Positions 25,559-33,578 of a stretch of 46,068 bases of DNA are shown here, one piece after another (the stretch's first letter is position 1; every line of letters starts with the position of its first letter). This stretch comes from an uncultured Devosia sp. Its GTDB lineage: Bacteria > Pseudomonadota > Alphaproteobacteria > Rhizobiales > Devosiaceae. The stretch covers positions 1 to 46,068 of the forward strand of contig NZ_CAJXJS010000028.1 of NCBI RefSeq assembly GCF_913055165.1, given 5' to 3'. The translations under genes were made by a program, and so were the position numbers. The notes under the pieces are model-generated. The model was given only the letters and a program-made list of their open reading frames with translations. It searched no databases and had not been told where the DNA came from.

Positions 25559-26119
25559 ATGACGGACCTCAAAGAAAACTTCAATAAAATCAGTATTATG
25601 GACGACAGGACCGCCGTTGAGACTGGTCTGAAAAAACTCAATGATCCGGAGAAACTGTGGATATACCGGACGTTCGAACACCAATGCGCGCAGGAAAGGG
25701 CCGGGAAAGAGAAGACGCTTGAACGCGAGCGTCTCGACCGCATTACGGCATTTGCAAATCAGCATACGGACAGGCAGGCGCTGGAGCATGGTACGGTCCG
25801 GGAGAAGCGGATTCACAAAGAAGAAGTCGAAGCCATGATGAAGAGGGGAAGGGAAACGAAAACCGCCCTCGAAGAGGTCACTCCGGCAAGCCCACGGGAA
25901 AACCTGATCGTTCTGGGGGCCAAAGAAACCAGTCGTTTCGAGAAGCAGAAAATGAAGCGGCTGGACGAGACCCAGATGAAAGACAGGCGAAAGCTGGTCG
26001 AAAATCTGATGACGCTCGACAATGGCCGGGCCTATGACGGTGTTACCCGCAAGCCGGATCACTGGGGCAAGGATGGAAAATCCCTGAAACAGGAATTCAA
26101 CCAAAGCCGATCCCGCTAG
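25559..26119 (+). CDS. Highly charged coiled-coil-like protein, 186 aa
   Basis: A 186-residue protein rich in Lys, Arg and Glu. Segments such as EHQCAQERAGKEKTLERERL, REKRIHKEEVEAMMKRGRE and SRFEKQKMKRLDETQMKDRR suggest long helices or coiled coil. AGG at eight bases precedes the ATG. Its stop TAG and the relaxase stop on the other strand share one CTAG (26116-26119). The antisense frame over most of this gene is open too, but the composition, ribosome site and spacing favour the plus strand. Function unknown. Confidence 0.6.
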   Translation: MTDLKENFNKISIMDDRTAVETGLKKLNDPEKLWIYRTFEHQCAQERAGKEKTLERERLDRITAFANQHTDRQALEHGTVREKRIHKEEVEAMMKRGRETKTALEEVTPASPRENLIVLGAKETSRFEKQKMKRLDETQMKDRRKLVENLMTLDNGRAYDGVTRKPDHWGKDGKSLKQEFNQSRSR

Positions 26120-27375
26120 AGGGACGGTCCACGCTCAAATTCGCTTCCGCGCTGCCTGCCGGGCGTGCGAGCGTCGATCAGACGGGCAATCTGGCACGCT
26201 ATATTGACCATGACTTTCTGATGCCGTGCCCGCAGCTGCGCGATGTTGCTCTGCAGGGAACGCCGCGCCGCCAGCTGATGATGCATCATTGCCTCGCGCT
26301 CAAGATGATCACGCCGCTTGCAGGCTTCTGCGTCACGCTCGTTTTCCCGACGCATCCGTGCCGATCTGCCTGTCAGAAAATCCAGCAGGGCGGCAAGACC
26401 CCGGCGGAAGCGGCTTTGACGCTCTGCGGTCTCCCGCCTGCGCCGCAGGTCCTGAGCCATCTTCAGATCCTGTCGGTCCTGCCGTTGTGCAAGAACCTGT
26501 GCGCGGTATTGGTCCAGTAACGGCTTAAGGCGTCGGGCGTGCTTCTGCTCCGTCTCCTCCAGCATGGACCGGACACGCTCGCCGAGCAGCCTCTGTACCC
26601 TGGCCGTGGTCTCTTCAACACCGGCAAGCTGATCAGGAGGCCCCAGCCGGGCGGTGACGTCCTTTGTTTTCAGGCCCGCAAACCGTGCGACCGGAAAAAC
26701 CTCTCCATTCAGGTCGACCGCGACATGCCCGCGCCGGTCCCCTCTGGCAATGTAATATCCATGCTCCTCTAGCGCCGAGCGGAAGCTGGCGAGGTTGTCA
26801 GACCGCTCCCATGCCCGCCGGAAGATCAGCTTGATTTCACGCGGATCCAGACCCAGACGCTGTGTCTGTTGCCATTCCGCAAGTGTGAAGTTCAGCGGAT
26901 TCCTCCAGAACCGTGACTGGTATCCCTCAGGCAACTCCCAGCCGTGATCAAGAAAGAGGTCGCGCGAGAGCTGGTTCAGTCTGGACTTGTAGAAGGGCAG
27001 GTTGATCGCCTTCATGGTTTCCGCGTCAATACGGCTCCAGACGGCATGCAGATGCCGTCTGCCATTCTTCTCATGGATGACAAGGGCGCGCGGCTGATCC
27101 TCCAGCCCGAGAGTCTTTTCGGCCCGCTCCACTGCCAGCAGCAGGTCATCAAGGCTCGCCTTCGCATCCTTGGGTGGGTTGAAGCTCAGTGAAAACAGAA
27201 ACTGCTGGCATTTCGTCCCAAGAGAAACCGCATGCGCCTCATCAAACGCATCGCGCAGATTGCTGCCCGTGAACCCGCGCAGTTCATGCACGGTCACATG
27301 GTCGTTCTCAAAAGAATTCATCAGGTGGCGTGCCAGACTGGCAGCGCCACCCCGCTGGGAGCCGACAAGGATCAT
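26116..27375 (-). CDS. Relaxase (MobA/VirD2-like nuclease domain), 419 aa
   Basis: Nicks the transfer origin and leads the strand during mobilization. The three-histidine metal site is clear: VIHEKNGRRHLHAVW, with His101, His108 and His110. Other family features are MILVGSQRGGAASLARHLMN at the start, VHELRGF, TKCQQFLFSLSFNPP, FTLAEWQQ and YIARGDRRGHVAVDL. Residues about 270-400 are an Arg/Glu-rich coiled-coil tail. There is no tyrosine in the first 128 residues, so the usual N-terminal Tyr nucleophile is absent, and His17 or His30 are the obvious alternatives. It lies two bases after mobC and is transcribed with it. The best-known relatives are alphaproteobacterial mobilization relaxases. Confidence 0.87.
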   Translation of the reverse strand: MILVGSQRGGAASLARHLMNSFENDHVTVHELRGFTGSNLRDAFDEAHAVSLGTKCQQFLFSLSFNPPKDAKASLDDLLLAVERAEKTLGLEDQPRALVIHEKNGRRHLHAVWSRIDAETMKAINLPFYKSRLNQLSRDLFLDHGWELPEGYQSRFWRNPLNFTLAEWQQTQRLGLDPREIKLIFRRAWERSDNLASFRSALEEHGYYIARGDRRGHVAVDLNGEVFPVARFAGLKTKDVTARLGPPDQLAGVEETTARVQRLLGERVRSMLEETEQKHARRLKPLLDQYRAQVLAQRQDRQDLKMAQDLRRRRETAERQSRFRRGLAALLDFLTGRSARMRRENERDAEACKRRDHLEREAMMHHQLAARRSLQSNIAQLRARHQKVMVNIACQIARLIDARTPGRQRGSEFERGPSL

Positions 27376-27377
27376 GA

Positions 27378-27740
27378 CTATCCCCGCTTGCCCATGGCCT
27401 TCATGAGGGCGTCGTGCATCAGGCGGATATCGTCGCAGGCCTGAATGATGCGGGACAAAGTCTCGTCATCCAGGCCTATGCTCCCGGACCTTGCGGCAGA
27501 CGCCAGGTCCGCCACGTTACTCGCAATTCTGCTTCGACCCATGACGGCGACAAGCTGGGCCAGCAGACGCCGGTCATGTCCGGTACGCGCGGGCAGGACC
27601 TTGGGTGGATTGTCACTGAACAGCACACCTTTGACATATGCGCCCAGAGGGCGTGTCCCGGCACGTGCCGCCAGGTGGGCACGCTCTTCAGGTGACAGGC
27701 GAATGGACAGGGGTGATGGCCGTCTCAAGGAGTGGGACAT
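27378..27740 (-). CDS. mobC: MobC-like relaxosome accessory protein, 120 aa
   Basis: A 120-residue protein with a ribbon-helix-helix-like N-terminus (PLSIRLSPEERAHLAARAGTRPLGAYVKGVLF) followed by a helical part (DRRLLAQLVAVMGRSRIASNVADLASAARSG) typical of MobC accessory proteins. These bind the transfer origin and help the relaxase open it. It is immediately upstream of the relaxase and only 73 bases from the right core repeat, a space that contains an origin-like hairpin. In the excised circle its start would be overlapped by the extended recombinase frame. Confidence 0.8.
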   Translation of the reverse strand: MSHSLRRPSPLSIRLSPEERAHLAARAGTRPLGAYVKGVLFSDNPPKVLPARTGHDRRLLAQLVAVMGRSRIASNVADLASAARSGSIGLDDETLSRIIQACDDIRLMHDALMKAMGKRG

Positions 27741-27763
27741 GGCTGATTCCCTGACTTACGGCG

Positions 27764-27778
27764 GACATCGAAGATGTC
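27764..27778. other. Candidate transfer origin (oriT) hairpin
   Basis: GACATC-GAA-GATGTC, a perfect 6-bp inverted repeat, lies in the 73-base gap between mobC and the right core repeat. The ATCGAAGAT centre recalls the CTCGAAGAG centre of the IncQ/RSF1010 origin hairpin. AAAAGCGCAATAAAGC follows it. Two AAGCTCT repeats (27791 and 27800) lie between it and the core. The nick site cannot be placed. Confidence 0.45.
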
Positions 27779-27813
27779 AAAAGCGCAATAAAGCTCTCTA
27801 AGCTCTGGGCGAA

Positions 27814-27825
27814 CTCCCGCAACCA
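27814..27825. repeat. attR: right 12-bp core repeat of the island
   Basis: CTCCCGCAACCA, identical to the tRNA 3' end at 2544-2555. It is followed directly by chromosome-like sequence with a terminator. Confidence 0.85.
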
Positions 27826-27828
27826 AAG

Positions 27829-27869
27829 AACCCCAGTAACTCAGCCGAGTTGCTGGGGTTTTCCTTTTT
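27829..27869 (+). terminator. Native tRNA-fMet terminator, displaced by the island
   Basis: AACCCCAGTAACTC / GAGTTGCTGGGGTT is a 14-bp stem with one T-G pair and a 4-base loop, followed by TTCCTTTTT. No plus-strand gene precedes it within the island end. On an uninterrupted chromosome it would start four bases after the tRNA CCA. Confidence 0.85.
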
Positions 27870-27968
27870 GGAATGTGCCTATCCAAAATCTACAAGCTGT
27901 TCGGCCGACCAGTACCCCCACCCTGCTCGACTCAACGAACTTAGCGAAGGGCTAAGTCCTATCTCGCT

Positions 27969-27989
27969 TCCCTCCCCACGGGGGAGGGA
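27969..27989. repeat. GC-rich palindrome (REP-like)
   Basis: TCCCTCCCC-acg-GGGGAGGGA, 9-bp perfect arms, between the island and the methionine-synthase-like gene. It belongs to the same compositional family as the palindromes near 38.65, 40.8, 40.9, 41.3 and 44.0 kb. Confidence 0.6.
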
Positions 27990-28037
27990 GGACAGGAGCC
28001 GAGGTGTCGGCAATCCAAAAATGGTGCTGGTGCGCTT

Positions 28038-29159
28038 TTACACCCCGCCCCATATGGCTTCGGCGGTCTTGACGACGAGGTCGAGCTTGCGGCGCTGGTC
28101 GTCCATGGTCAGGTCATTGCCTTCTTCGGTTGAGGCGAAGCCGCATTGCGGGGCGATGCCGAGCTGGTCGAGATCGGCATATTTGGATGCCGCATCGAAT
28201 TTGCGCTTCAAATCATCGAGGTCTTCGAGCTCGGGCGTCTTGGTGGTGATGAAGCCGGGCAGGACGCGCTTGGTGCCCTTGGGCAGGAGGCGCAGGGGTT
28301 CGAGCCCGCCGGCGCGATCGGTGTCGTATTCCATGAAATAGATATCGACATCGGTCTGGTTGAAAATGGCGTCGGCCGCCGGGTCATAGGCGCCTTCGGC
28401 CACCCAGGTGGATTTGAAATTGCCGCGGCACATATGCATGCCGATCAGCATGTCCTCGGGCCGGTCGACGATGGCGTCATGCATCATCTTGGCATAGCGC
28501 CCGATCAGCCAATCGGGGTCCTCGCCCCTGGCCTTGCGCTCGGCGCGGATTTTCGGATCGCAGAGATAGGCAAAGAAGATGTCATCCATCTGCAGATAGC
28601 GGCAGCCGGCATCGTAGAAAGCCTTGACGGCATCCTTGTAGGTGGCGGTGATAGCCTCGAAATAGGCCTCGGCATCGTGCTTGTATTCATTAACGGCGAT
28701 GTCGTCATCGGCAATGCGGAAATGGATGGCGCTGGGGCCGGGGATGGAGATCTTCGGGGTCACCTTGGTGTTGGCGGCGACGAACTTGAAGTGCTCGAGC
28801 ATGGGGTGATCGGCGGGGAAGCTGAGCTTATCAGTGATCACCGGCACGTCCTGCTTGGTGTGGACGCCATGAAACTGAATGCCGCCGCCCTCGCGCTCGA
28901 TGATGTCGAGGCCGTTGAGCATGCCCATGAAGTCGAAATGCCACCAGGCGCGGCGGAATTCGCCATCGGTGACAGCCTTGAGGCCGGCATCTTCCTGCAT
29001 GCGGATGACATCGCGGATGGCCTCATCCTCGATGGCCTTGAGCTCATCGGCGCCCAGCGTCTTGTCTTCAAAGCGCGCCTTGCGGGCCTTCTTGATGCTG
29101 TCGGGACGCAAAAAAGAGCCGACGACATCGGCATGGTAGGGCGGCTTCGAAACGGCCAT
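28038..29159 (-). CDS. Cobalamin-independent methionine synthase-like protein (core MetE type)
   Basis: A 373-residue protein matching the catalytic C-terminal half of MetE and the short YxjG/YxjH-type proteins. It would transfer a methyl group to a thiol such as homocysteine. N-terminus YHADVVGSFLRPDSIKKAR; DGEFRRAWWHFDFM; CRYLQMDDIFFAYLCD; metal ligands probably in IGMHMCRGNFKSTW (His, Cys), the Glu in YFMEYDTDRAGG, and Cys in IAPQCGFAST. GAGGAGGAA lies six bases ahead of ATG 29159; the frame is open upstream but without such a site. It is divergent from vanA, sharing a 128-base control region. Whether it works in methionine synthesis or in methyl use linked to vanillate breakdown is not settled by sequence. 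Confidence 0.87.
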   Translation of the reverse strand: MAVSKPPYHADVVGSFLRPDSIKKARKARFEDKTLGADELKAIEDEAIRDVIRMQEDAGLKAVTDGEFRRAWWHFDFMGMLNGLDIIEREGGGIQFHGVHTKQDVPVITDKLSFPADHPMLEHFKFVAANTKVTPKISIPGPSAIHFRIADDDIAVNEYKHDAEAYFEAITATYKDAVKAFYDAGCRYLQMDDIFFAYLCDPKIRAERKARGEDPDWLIGRYAKMMHDAIVDRPEDMLIGMHMCRGNFKSTWVAEGAYDPAADAIFNQTDVDIYFMEYDTDRAGGLEPLRLLPKGTKRVLPGFITTKTPELEDLDDLKRKFDAASKYADLDQLGIAPQCGFASTEEGNDLTMDDQRRKLDLVVKTAEAIWGGV

Positions 29160-29229
29160 GGGGATTCCTCCTCGGTTCCTGGTCGGGGCGAAGTCTTGGC
29201 GGTTCGTCCAAAGTTTGGCAATCGCCTTC

Positions 29230-29256
29230 TTGATTTTTGTATACAATTGGTATTCA
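29230..29256 (+). promoter_or_regulatory. vanA promoter with palindromic operator
   Basis: TTGATT (29230-29235) and TATTCA (29251-29256) are placed as -35 and -10. Between them is the perfect palindrome TTGTATACAA (29237-29246), the kind of site bound by GntR/FadR-type repressors such as the VanR encoded in this operon. GGAGGAGG precedes the vanA ATG. Confidence 0.55.
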
Positions 29257-29287
29257 TTGAAGCGGACGCTGGAGGAGGAACCAGACA

Positions 29288-30334
29288 ATGGGCGAGCCCA
29301 CATTTCCGCTGAACACCTGGTATGCGATTGCCTGGGATGTCGAGGTGAAGCGCGACTTGCTGGCGCGTACCATCTGCAATAAGCCCGTTGTTCTCTATAG
29401 AAAGCAGGATGGAACGGCGGTTGCGCTGGCCGATGCCTGCTGGCACCGGTTGCTGCCGCTCTCAATGGGCGAGCTCTATGGCGATAATGTCATTTGCGGA
29501 TATCACGGTCTGGAATTCGACGATACCGGCCGATGTGTATACATGCCGTCGCAGGACACCATAAATCCATCCGCCTGCGTCAAGTCCTACCCATTGGTGG
29601 AAAAACATCGCTTCATCTGGCTGTGGATGGGCGATCCGGCGCTGGCCGACCCGGCCCTGGTGCCTGATCTGCATTGGAACCAGGATCCCGAATGGGCCGC
29701 AGACGGCAAATATATCCACGCCAAATGCGACTATCGCCTGGTGGTCGACAACCTCATGGATTTGACGCACGAAACCTATGTGCATGGCTCGTCCATCGGC
29801 AATCGCGCGGTGGCCGAAGCGCCATTCGAGGCTACGCACACTGACACGACGGCGACCATTACCCGTTGGATGATCGATATCGATGCGCCCCCGTTCTGGC
29901 GCGGGCAGTTGGGCAAGCCGGGCAATGTTGATCGCTGGCAGATCATCAATTTCCAGGCGCCCTCGACCATTGCCATCGATGTGGGCGTGGCGCCCACCGG
30001 CACGGGTGCGCCCGAGGGTGATCGCAGCCAGGGCGTCAATGGCTTTGTGCTCAACACCATGACGCCGGAAACCGACAAGTCCTGCCACTATTTCTGGGCC
30101 TTTGCGCGCAATTACAAGCTCGACGAGCAGGCGCGCACACATGAATTGCGCGAGGGGGTTTCCTCCATCTTCCGTGAGGATGAGCGCATTCTCGAAGCCC
30201 AGCAGAAGGCGATCGACGATAATCCGGACCATGTCATCTACAATCTCAATATCGATGCCGGCTCGATGTGGGCGCGGCGGCTGATCGACCGGATGATCGC
30301 GGAGGAAAACGCGATGCAGACGGCGGCGGAGTGA
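29288..30334 (+). CDS. vanA: Vanillate O-demethylase oxygenase subunit
   Basis: A 348-residue Rieske non-haem iron oxygenase that oxidatively demethylates vanillate to protocatechuate, releasing formaldehyde. Start MGEPTFPLNTWYAIAW is typical of VanA. The Rieske [2Fe-2S] ligands are in ACWHRLLPLS and CGYHGLEFD. The mononuclear iron site is DNLMDLTHETYVHGSS, with two His and a following acidic residue. The end has the usual ERILEAQQKAI helix. The Rieske CxH block reads CWHRLLPLS where many homologs have CPHR, a substitution also seen in VanA-like enzymes. It is first of vanA-vanR-vanB. Other methoxyaromatic acids are possible substrates. Confidence 0.9.
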   Translation: MGEPTFPLNTWYAIAWDVEVKRDLLARTICNKPVVLYRKQDGTAVALADACWHRLLPLSMGELYGDNVICGYHGLEFDDTGRCVYMPSQDTINPSACVKSYPLVEKHRFIWLWMGDPALADPALVPDLHWNQDPEWAADGKYIHAKCDYRLVVDNLMDLTHETYVHGSSIGNRAVAEAPFEATHTDTTATITRWMIDIDAPPFWRGQLGKPGNVDRWQIINFQAPSTIAIDVGVAPTGTGAPEGDRSQGVNGFVLNTMTPETDKSCHYFWAFARNYKLDEQARTHELREGVSSIFREDERILEAQQKAIDDNPDHVIYNLNIDAGSMWARRLIDRMIAEENAMQTAAE

Positions 30335-30339
30335 GCGGG

Positions 30340-31065
30340 ATGTCGCAGCGGGCTGCACAATCACAGCGCGCCCTGATGGGGGTGCGCGACCTGATCGTAT
30401 CGGGCGAGATCCGGGCCGGCAGCCGGCTATCGGAACTGGCTCTGGTCGAGCGGCTGGGCATTTCGCGGACGCCGTTGCGCGCGGCGCTGGCCCAGCTGGG
30501 GCAGGAGGGGCTGGTGGAGGCCATTCCCTCGGGCGGTTATGCGGTGCGCAGCTTTTCGCGCGAGGAAGTGATCGATGCGATCGAGTTGCGCGGGACCCTG
30601 GAAGGACTGGCGCTGCGGTTGGGGGCCGAACGCGGGGTTCCGCCGGCGCGCATGAGCGAGTTGCAGCGTTTGCTGGATGGGCTCGACGAGGCCCTGCGCG
30701 GCGACGTCGAGGACATGGATTTCGACCGTTATGTCGACCTCAATGCCAGCTTCCATGAAAAGCTCTGGGGGCTGGCCAGCCAGACGATCAGGCGGGAAAT
30801 CGAGCGGGTGACGAGCCTGCCTTTTGCCTCGCCCAGCGCCTTTCTCGACAAGCAGGCCGGTGTGGTTGAATTCCGGCGCTCACTATATGGCGCCCAGACC
30901 CAGCACCGGGCCATGGTCGAGGCCATCGCCCTGCGCGAAGGGGGCCGCGCCGAGGCGCTGGCACGCGAGCACGCACGGCTGGCGCGGCAGAATTTGGAAT
31001 TCGTGCTCGATCAGGATCGCAGTCTCATTCGCCGGGTGCCGGCTTTGTCATTGGTAGTGGGGTAA
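30340..31065 (+). CDS. vanR: GntR/FadR-family regulator, VanR-like
   Basis: A 241-residue transcriptional repressor: N-terminal winged helix (RDLIVSGEIRAGSRLSELAL, VERLGISRTPLRAALAQLGQ, GLVEAIPSGGYAVRSFS) and a C-terminal FCD ligand-binding domain (VIDAIELRGTLEGLALRLGA; DLNASFHEKLWGLA; QHRAMVEAIALREG). The Asp/His positions that bind metal or ligand in FCD domains are present. I use ATG 30340, five bases after the vanA stop with GGAG upstream. It lies between vanA and vanB, so it would regulate its own operon, probably through the palindrome in the vanA promoter with vanillate as inducer (inference). Confidence 0.85.
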   Translation: MSQRAAQSQRALMGVRDLIVSGEIRAGSRLSELALVERLGISRTPLRAALAQLGQEGLVEAIPSGGYAVRSFSREEVIDAIELRGTLEGLALRLGAERGVPPARMSELQRLLDGLDEALRGDVEDMDFDRYVDLNASFHEKLWGLASQTIRREIERVTSLPFASPSAFLDKQAGVVEFRRSLYGAQTQHRAMVEAIALREGGRAEALAREHARLARQNLEFVLDQDRSLIRRVPALSLVVG

Positions 31066-31069
31066 GCTC

Positions 31070-32038
31070 ATGCGCAACCGAGTGGAGTGGCGGGATGCGA
31101 AGGTAGCGGAGATCCGGCAGATTGCCGAGGATGTCCGCTATATCGGCTTTGCCGTGGATGGGGCCGTGCCACGGTTCGACGCGGGCTCGCATAGCAATTT
31201 CAGGGTGGAGATCGGGGGAGAGGCGGCCAATCGCACCTATACCGTGATCCCGGCGCCACAGGGACAGATCGCAGTGGCGGTCAAGCTCCATCCGCAGAGC
31301 CGGGGCGGGTCGCGCTATATGTGGAGCCTTGAGGAAGGGCAGGACGTGCGCCTGACCCTGCCGGAAAACCGGTTTGAACTGAGCTGGCGGGCCGGGCATT
31401 ATCTGCTGCTGGCCGGGGGCATTGGCATCACCCCGATCTATGGCATGGCCAAGGCGCTGGTGGCGCGGGGCGCTTCGGTGCGGGTGGTCTATGGCGCCCG
31501 CTCTCGTGGGCTGATGGCCTTTGCCGACGAGCTGGAGGCGCTCTTGGGTGACCGGCTGGTGCTGCGCGACAATTCGCTGGGCCAGCATGTCGATCTGGAT
31601 GCCGAATTCGCGGCGCTGCCGGCCGATGCGGAATGCTATCTCTGTGGTCCCATCGGCATGCTGGAAGCGGCGAAAGCGGCCTGGGCGGCCGCGGGGCGGC
31701 CGGTGAGCCGGTTGCGCTATGAGGTATTCGGCGATAGCGGGCTGTTTGCGGAAAAGCCGTTCACGGTTGAAGTGCTTAATCGCGGCGTCACCGTGCCGGT
31801 GCGCACGGACCAGACCCTGCTCGATGCGCTGATGGGGGCGGGCGTGGAGATGATCCATGATTGCCGGCGCGGGGAGTGCGGCCTATGCGCAGTGCAGGTG
31901 ATGGGCGATGGGGTGCAGATCGACCATCGCGACGTGTTCTTCAGCGCCGAGGAAAAAGCGGAGGGGCACAAGATGTGCGCCTGCGTCTCCCGGCTGACCG
32001 AAGGGCATGCGGTGATCGATGTGGGGTATCGGAACTAG
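31070..32038 (+). CDS. vanB: Vanillate O-demethylase reductase subunit
   Basis: A 322-residue flavin reductase that passes electrons from NAD(P)H to the VanA Rieske centre. N-terminal FMN-binding barrel (FDAGSHSNFRVEIGGEAANRTYTV), nucleotide domain (LLLAGGIGITPIYGMAKAL; ECYLCGPIGML), and a C-terminal plant-type [2Fe-2S] ferredoxin with DCRRGECGLCAVQVMGD and a later MCACVS cysteine. The order FMN-NAD-2Fe2S is that of phthalate dioxygenase reductase and VanB. It starts four bases after vanR, so it depends on the vanA promoter. Its stop is three bases from the convergent serine dehydratase stop. Confidence 0.9.
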   Translation: MRNRVEWRDAKVAEIRQIAEDVRYIGFAVDGAVPRFDAGSHSNFRVEIGGEAANRTYTVIPAPQGQIAVAVKLHPQSRGGSRYMWSLEEGQDVRLTLPENRFELSWRAGHYLLLAGGIGITPIYGMAKALVARGASVRVVYGARSRGLMAFADELEALLGDRLVLRDNSLGQHVDLDAEFAALPADAECYLCGPIGMLEAAKAAWAAAGRPVSRLRYEVFGDSGLFAEKPFTVEVLNRGVTVPVRTDQTLLDALMGAGVEMIHDCRRGECGLCAVQVMGDGVQIDHRDVFFSAEEKAEGHKMCACVSRLTEGHAVIDVGYRN

Positions 32039-32041
32039 CCT

Positions 32042-33436
32042 TCAACACGCCACGACGTTGACCGCGAGACCGCCAAGGCTGGTTTCCTTGTATTTCTCGC
32101 TCATGTCATGGCCGGTCTGGCGCATGGTTTCGACGCAGGCGTCGAGCGGCACGGCATGGGTGCCGTCGCCCTTCAAGGCCAGCGAGGCTGCAGTGACAGC
32201 CTTGACGGCGCCGAAGGCATTGCGCTCGATGCAGGGGATCTGCACCAGGCCGCCCACCGGGTCGCAGGTCATGCCCAGATGGTGTTCAAGGGCGATTTCG
32301 GCGGCGTTTTCCACCTGTTCGGGCGTGCCGCCCATGATGGCGCAGAGGCCGGCCGCAGCCATGGCGGAGGCCGAACCCACTTCGCCCTGGCAACCGACTT
32401 CGGCGCCGGAGATCGAGGCGCGATGCTTGATGATGCCGCCAATGGCGGCGGCGGTGAGCAGGAAATCGCGAATAGCGGCGTCGCCAGTGCCGGCGTTGAA
32501 CTGGGTGGCGTAGCGCAGCACGGCCGGGATGACGCCGGCCGCGCCATTGGTGGGCGCGGTGACGACACGGCCGCCGGCGGCATTCTCCTCATTGACCGCC
32601 ATGGCAAAGACGCTGAGCCAGTCATTGGCCATCAACGGATCTATCTCGTTGCGCTGCCATTTGTCCCTGAGCTGGTCGTGAATGGCGGCGGCGCGGCGCT
32701 TGACCTTGAGGCCGCCGGGCAATTCGCCGCGCTGGTCGAGACCGCGATCGATGCAGCCGGACATGGTCTGCCAGATGGTGTCCAACTGGCGGTCGAGCGT
32801 CGTACGGGCGAGGCGGGCTTCCTCATTGGCGCGCTTCATGGCGGCGATGGAGAGGCCGGAGCGCCTTGCCATGTCGAGCATTTCGGCCGCATCGGCAAAG
32901 GGCCAGGGCACGTCGGCATCGGCGGGAGAGGCCTGGCGCACGGCCTCCAGCTCTTCGGAGGTGACCACGAAGCCGCCGCCGATGGAATAATAGACCCGGC
33001 GCAGGAGGAGTTGGCCGTCACTGTCGTAAGCGCAGAATTGCAGGCCATTGGGGTGACCGGGCAGGGGCGTCTGCTTGTCGAGCACCAGGTCGACCGCGGG
33101 GCGGAAGCGATAGCTGTCATGGCCAGGCGGGGTGACCCGGCCGGTGTCGCGGATGGTCGCGATGATCGCATCCATGGCGTCCGGATCGACCGTTTTAGGG
33201 TCCTCGCCGGCCAGGCCCAGAATGACGGCGCGATCACTGCCATGGCCGATACCGGTAAAGGCCAGCGAGCCATGCAGGCTGGCAGTGATGGCGGCGGGGC
33301 GGGCGCGGGCGGCGCGTGGCCAGGTGCCAGCGGCAAGGTCGTCAAGGAAGCGGCGGGCAGCGGTCATCGGTCCCATGGTGTGGGAGCTGGAGGGGCCAAT
33401 GCCGATCTTGAACACATCGAAGACTGATAGAAACAT
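32042..33436 (-). CDS. sdaA: L-serine ammonia-lyase (single-chain, iron-sulfur)
   Basis: A 464-residue L-serine dehydratase converting serine to pyruvate and ammonia, with an oxygen-sensitive [4Fe-4S] cluster. N-terminus [20 protein letters not shown] is the family signature. [47 protein letters not shown] and [19 protein letters not shown] follow, with cysteines in SGCIDRG, AIMGG-adjacent and the CDPVGG...PCIER segments as cluster candidates. It is full length for the one-polypeptide type and is transcribed alone, convergent with vanB. Confidence 0.92.
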   Translation of the reverse strand: MFLSVFDVFKIGIGPSSSHTMGPMTAARRFLDDLAAGTWPRAARARPAAITASLHGSLAFTGIGHGSDRAVILGLAGEDPKTVDPDAMDAIIATIRDTGRVTPPGHDSYRFRPAVDLVLDKQTPLPGHPNGLQFCAYDSDGQLLLRRVYYSIGGGFVVTSEELEAVRQASPADADVPWPFADAAEMLDMARRSGLSIAAMKRANEEARLARTTLDRQLDTIWQTMSGCIDRGLDQRGELPGGLKVKRRAAAIHDQLRDKWQRNEIDPLMANDWLSVFAMAVNEENAAGGRVVTAPTNGAAGVIPAVLRYATQFNAGTGDAAIRDFLLTAAAIGGIIKHRASISGAEVGCQGEVGSASAMAAAGLCAIMGGTPEQVENAAEIALEHHLGMTCDPVGGLVQIPCIERNAFGAVKAVTAASLALKGDGTHAVPLDACVETMRQTGHDMSEKYKETSLGGLAVNVVAC

Positions 33437-33578
33437 AGCCCATCATAACCGGTGCACATCGCCGTGCAATCGGGGTTGGGGCGATGATTGTTCCGGAATG
33501 GTCAACAGTGCGTGGCCCGGTCCAAGCATTGCCGCGGGCGGAGAAACGGCCAATATCGGCGGCAAAAGGAGTGTTGCG

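Noticed and set aside
25424..26104. 226-codon minus-strand frame opposite the charged 186-aa gene
   Set aside because: It would overlap the 199-aa gene start, lacks a ribosome site, and has a Phe/Pro-rich antisense composition. The choice of strand here is the least certain in the island.
28146..29312. Long plus-strand frame opposite the methionine-synthase-like gene
   Set aside because: Low-complexity Gly/Ala/Ile antisense product; the minus-strand protein has clear family motifs.
32108..33427. 439-codon plus-strand frame
   Set aside because: Antisense to serine dehydratase, repetitive G/A/H content and no motif.
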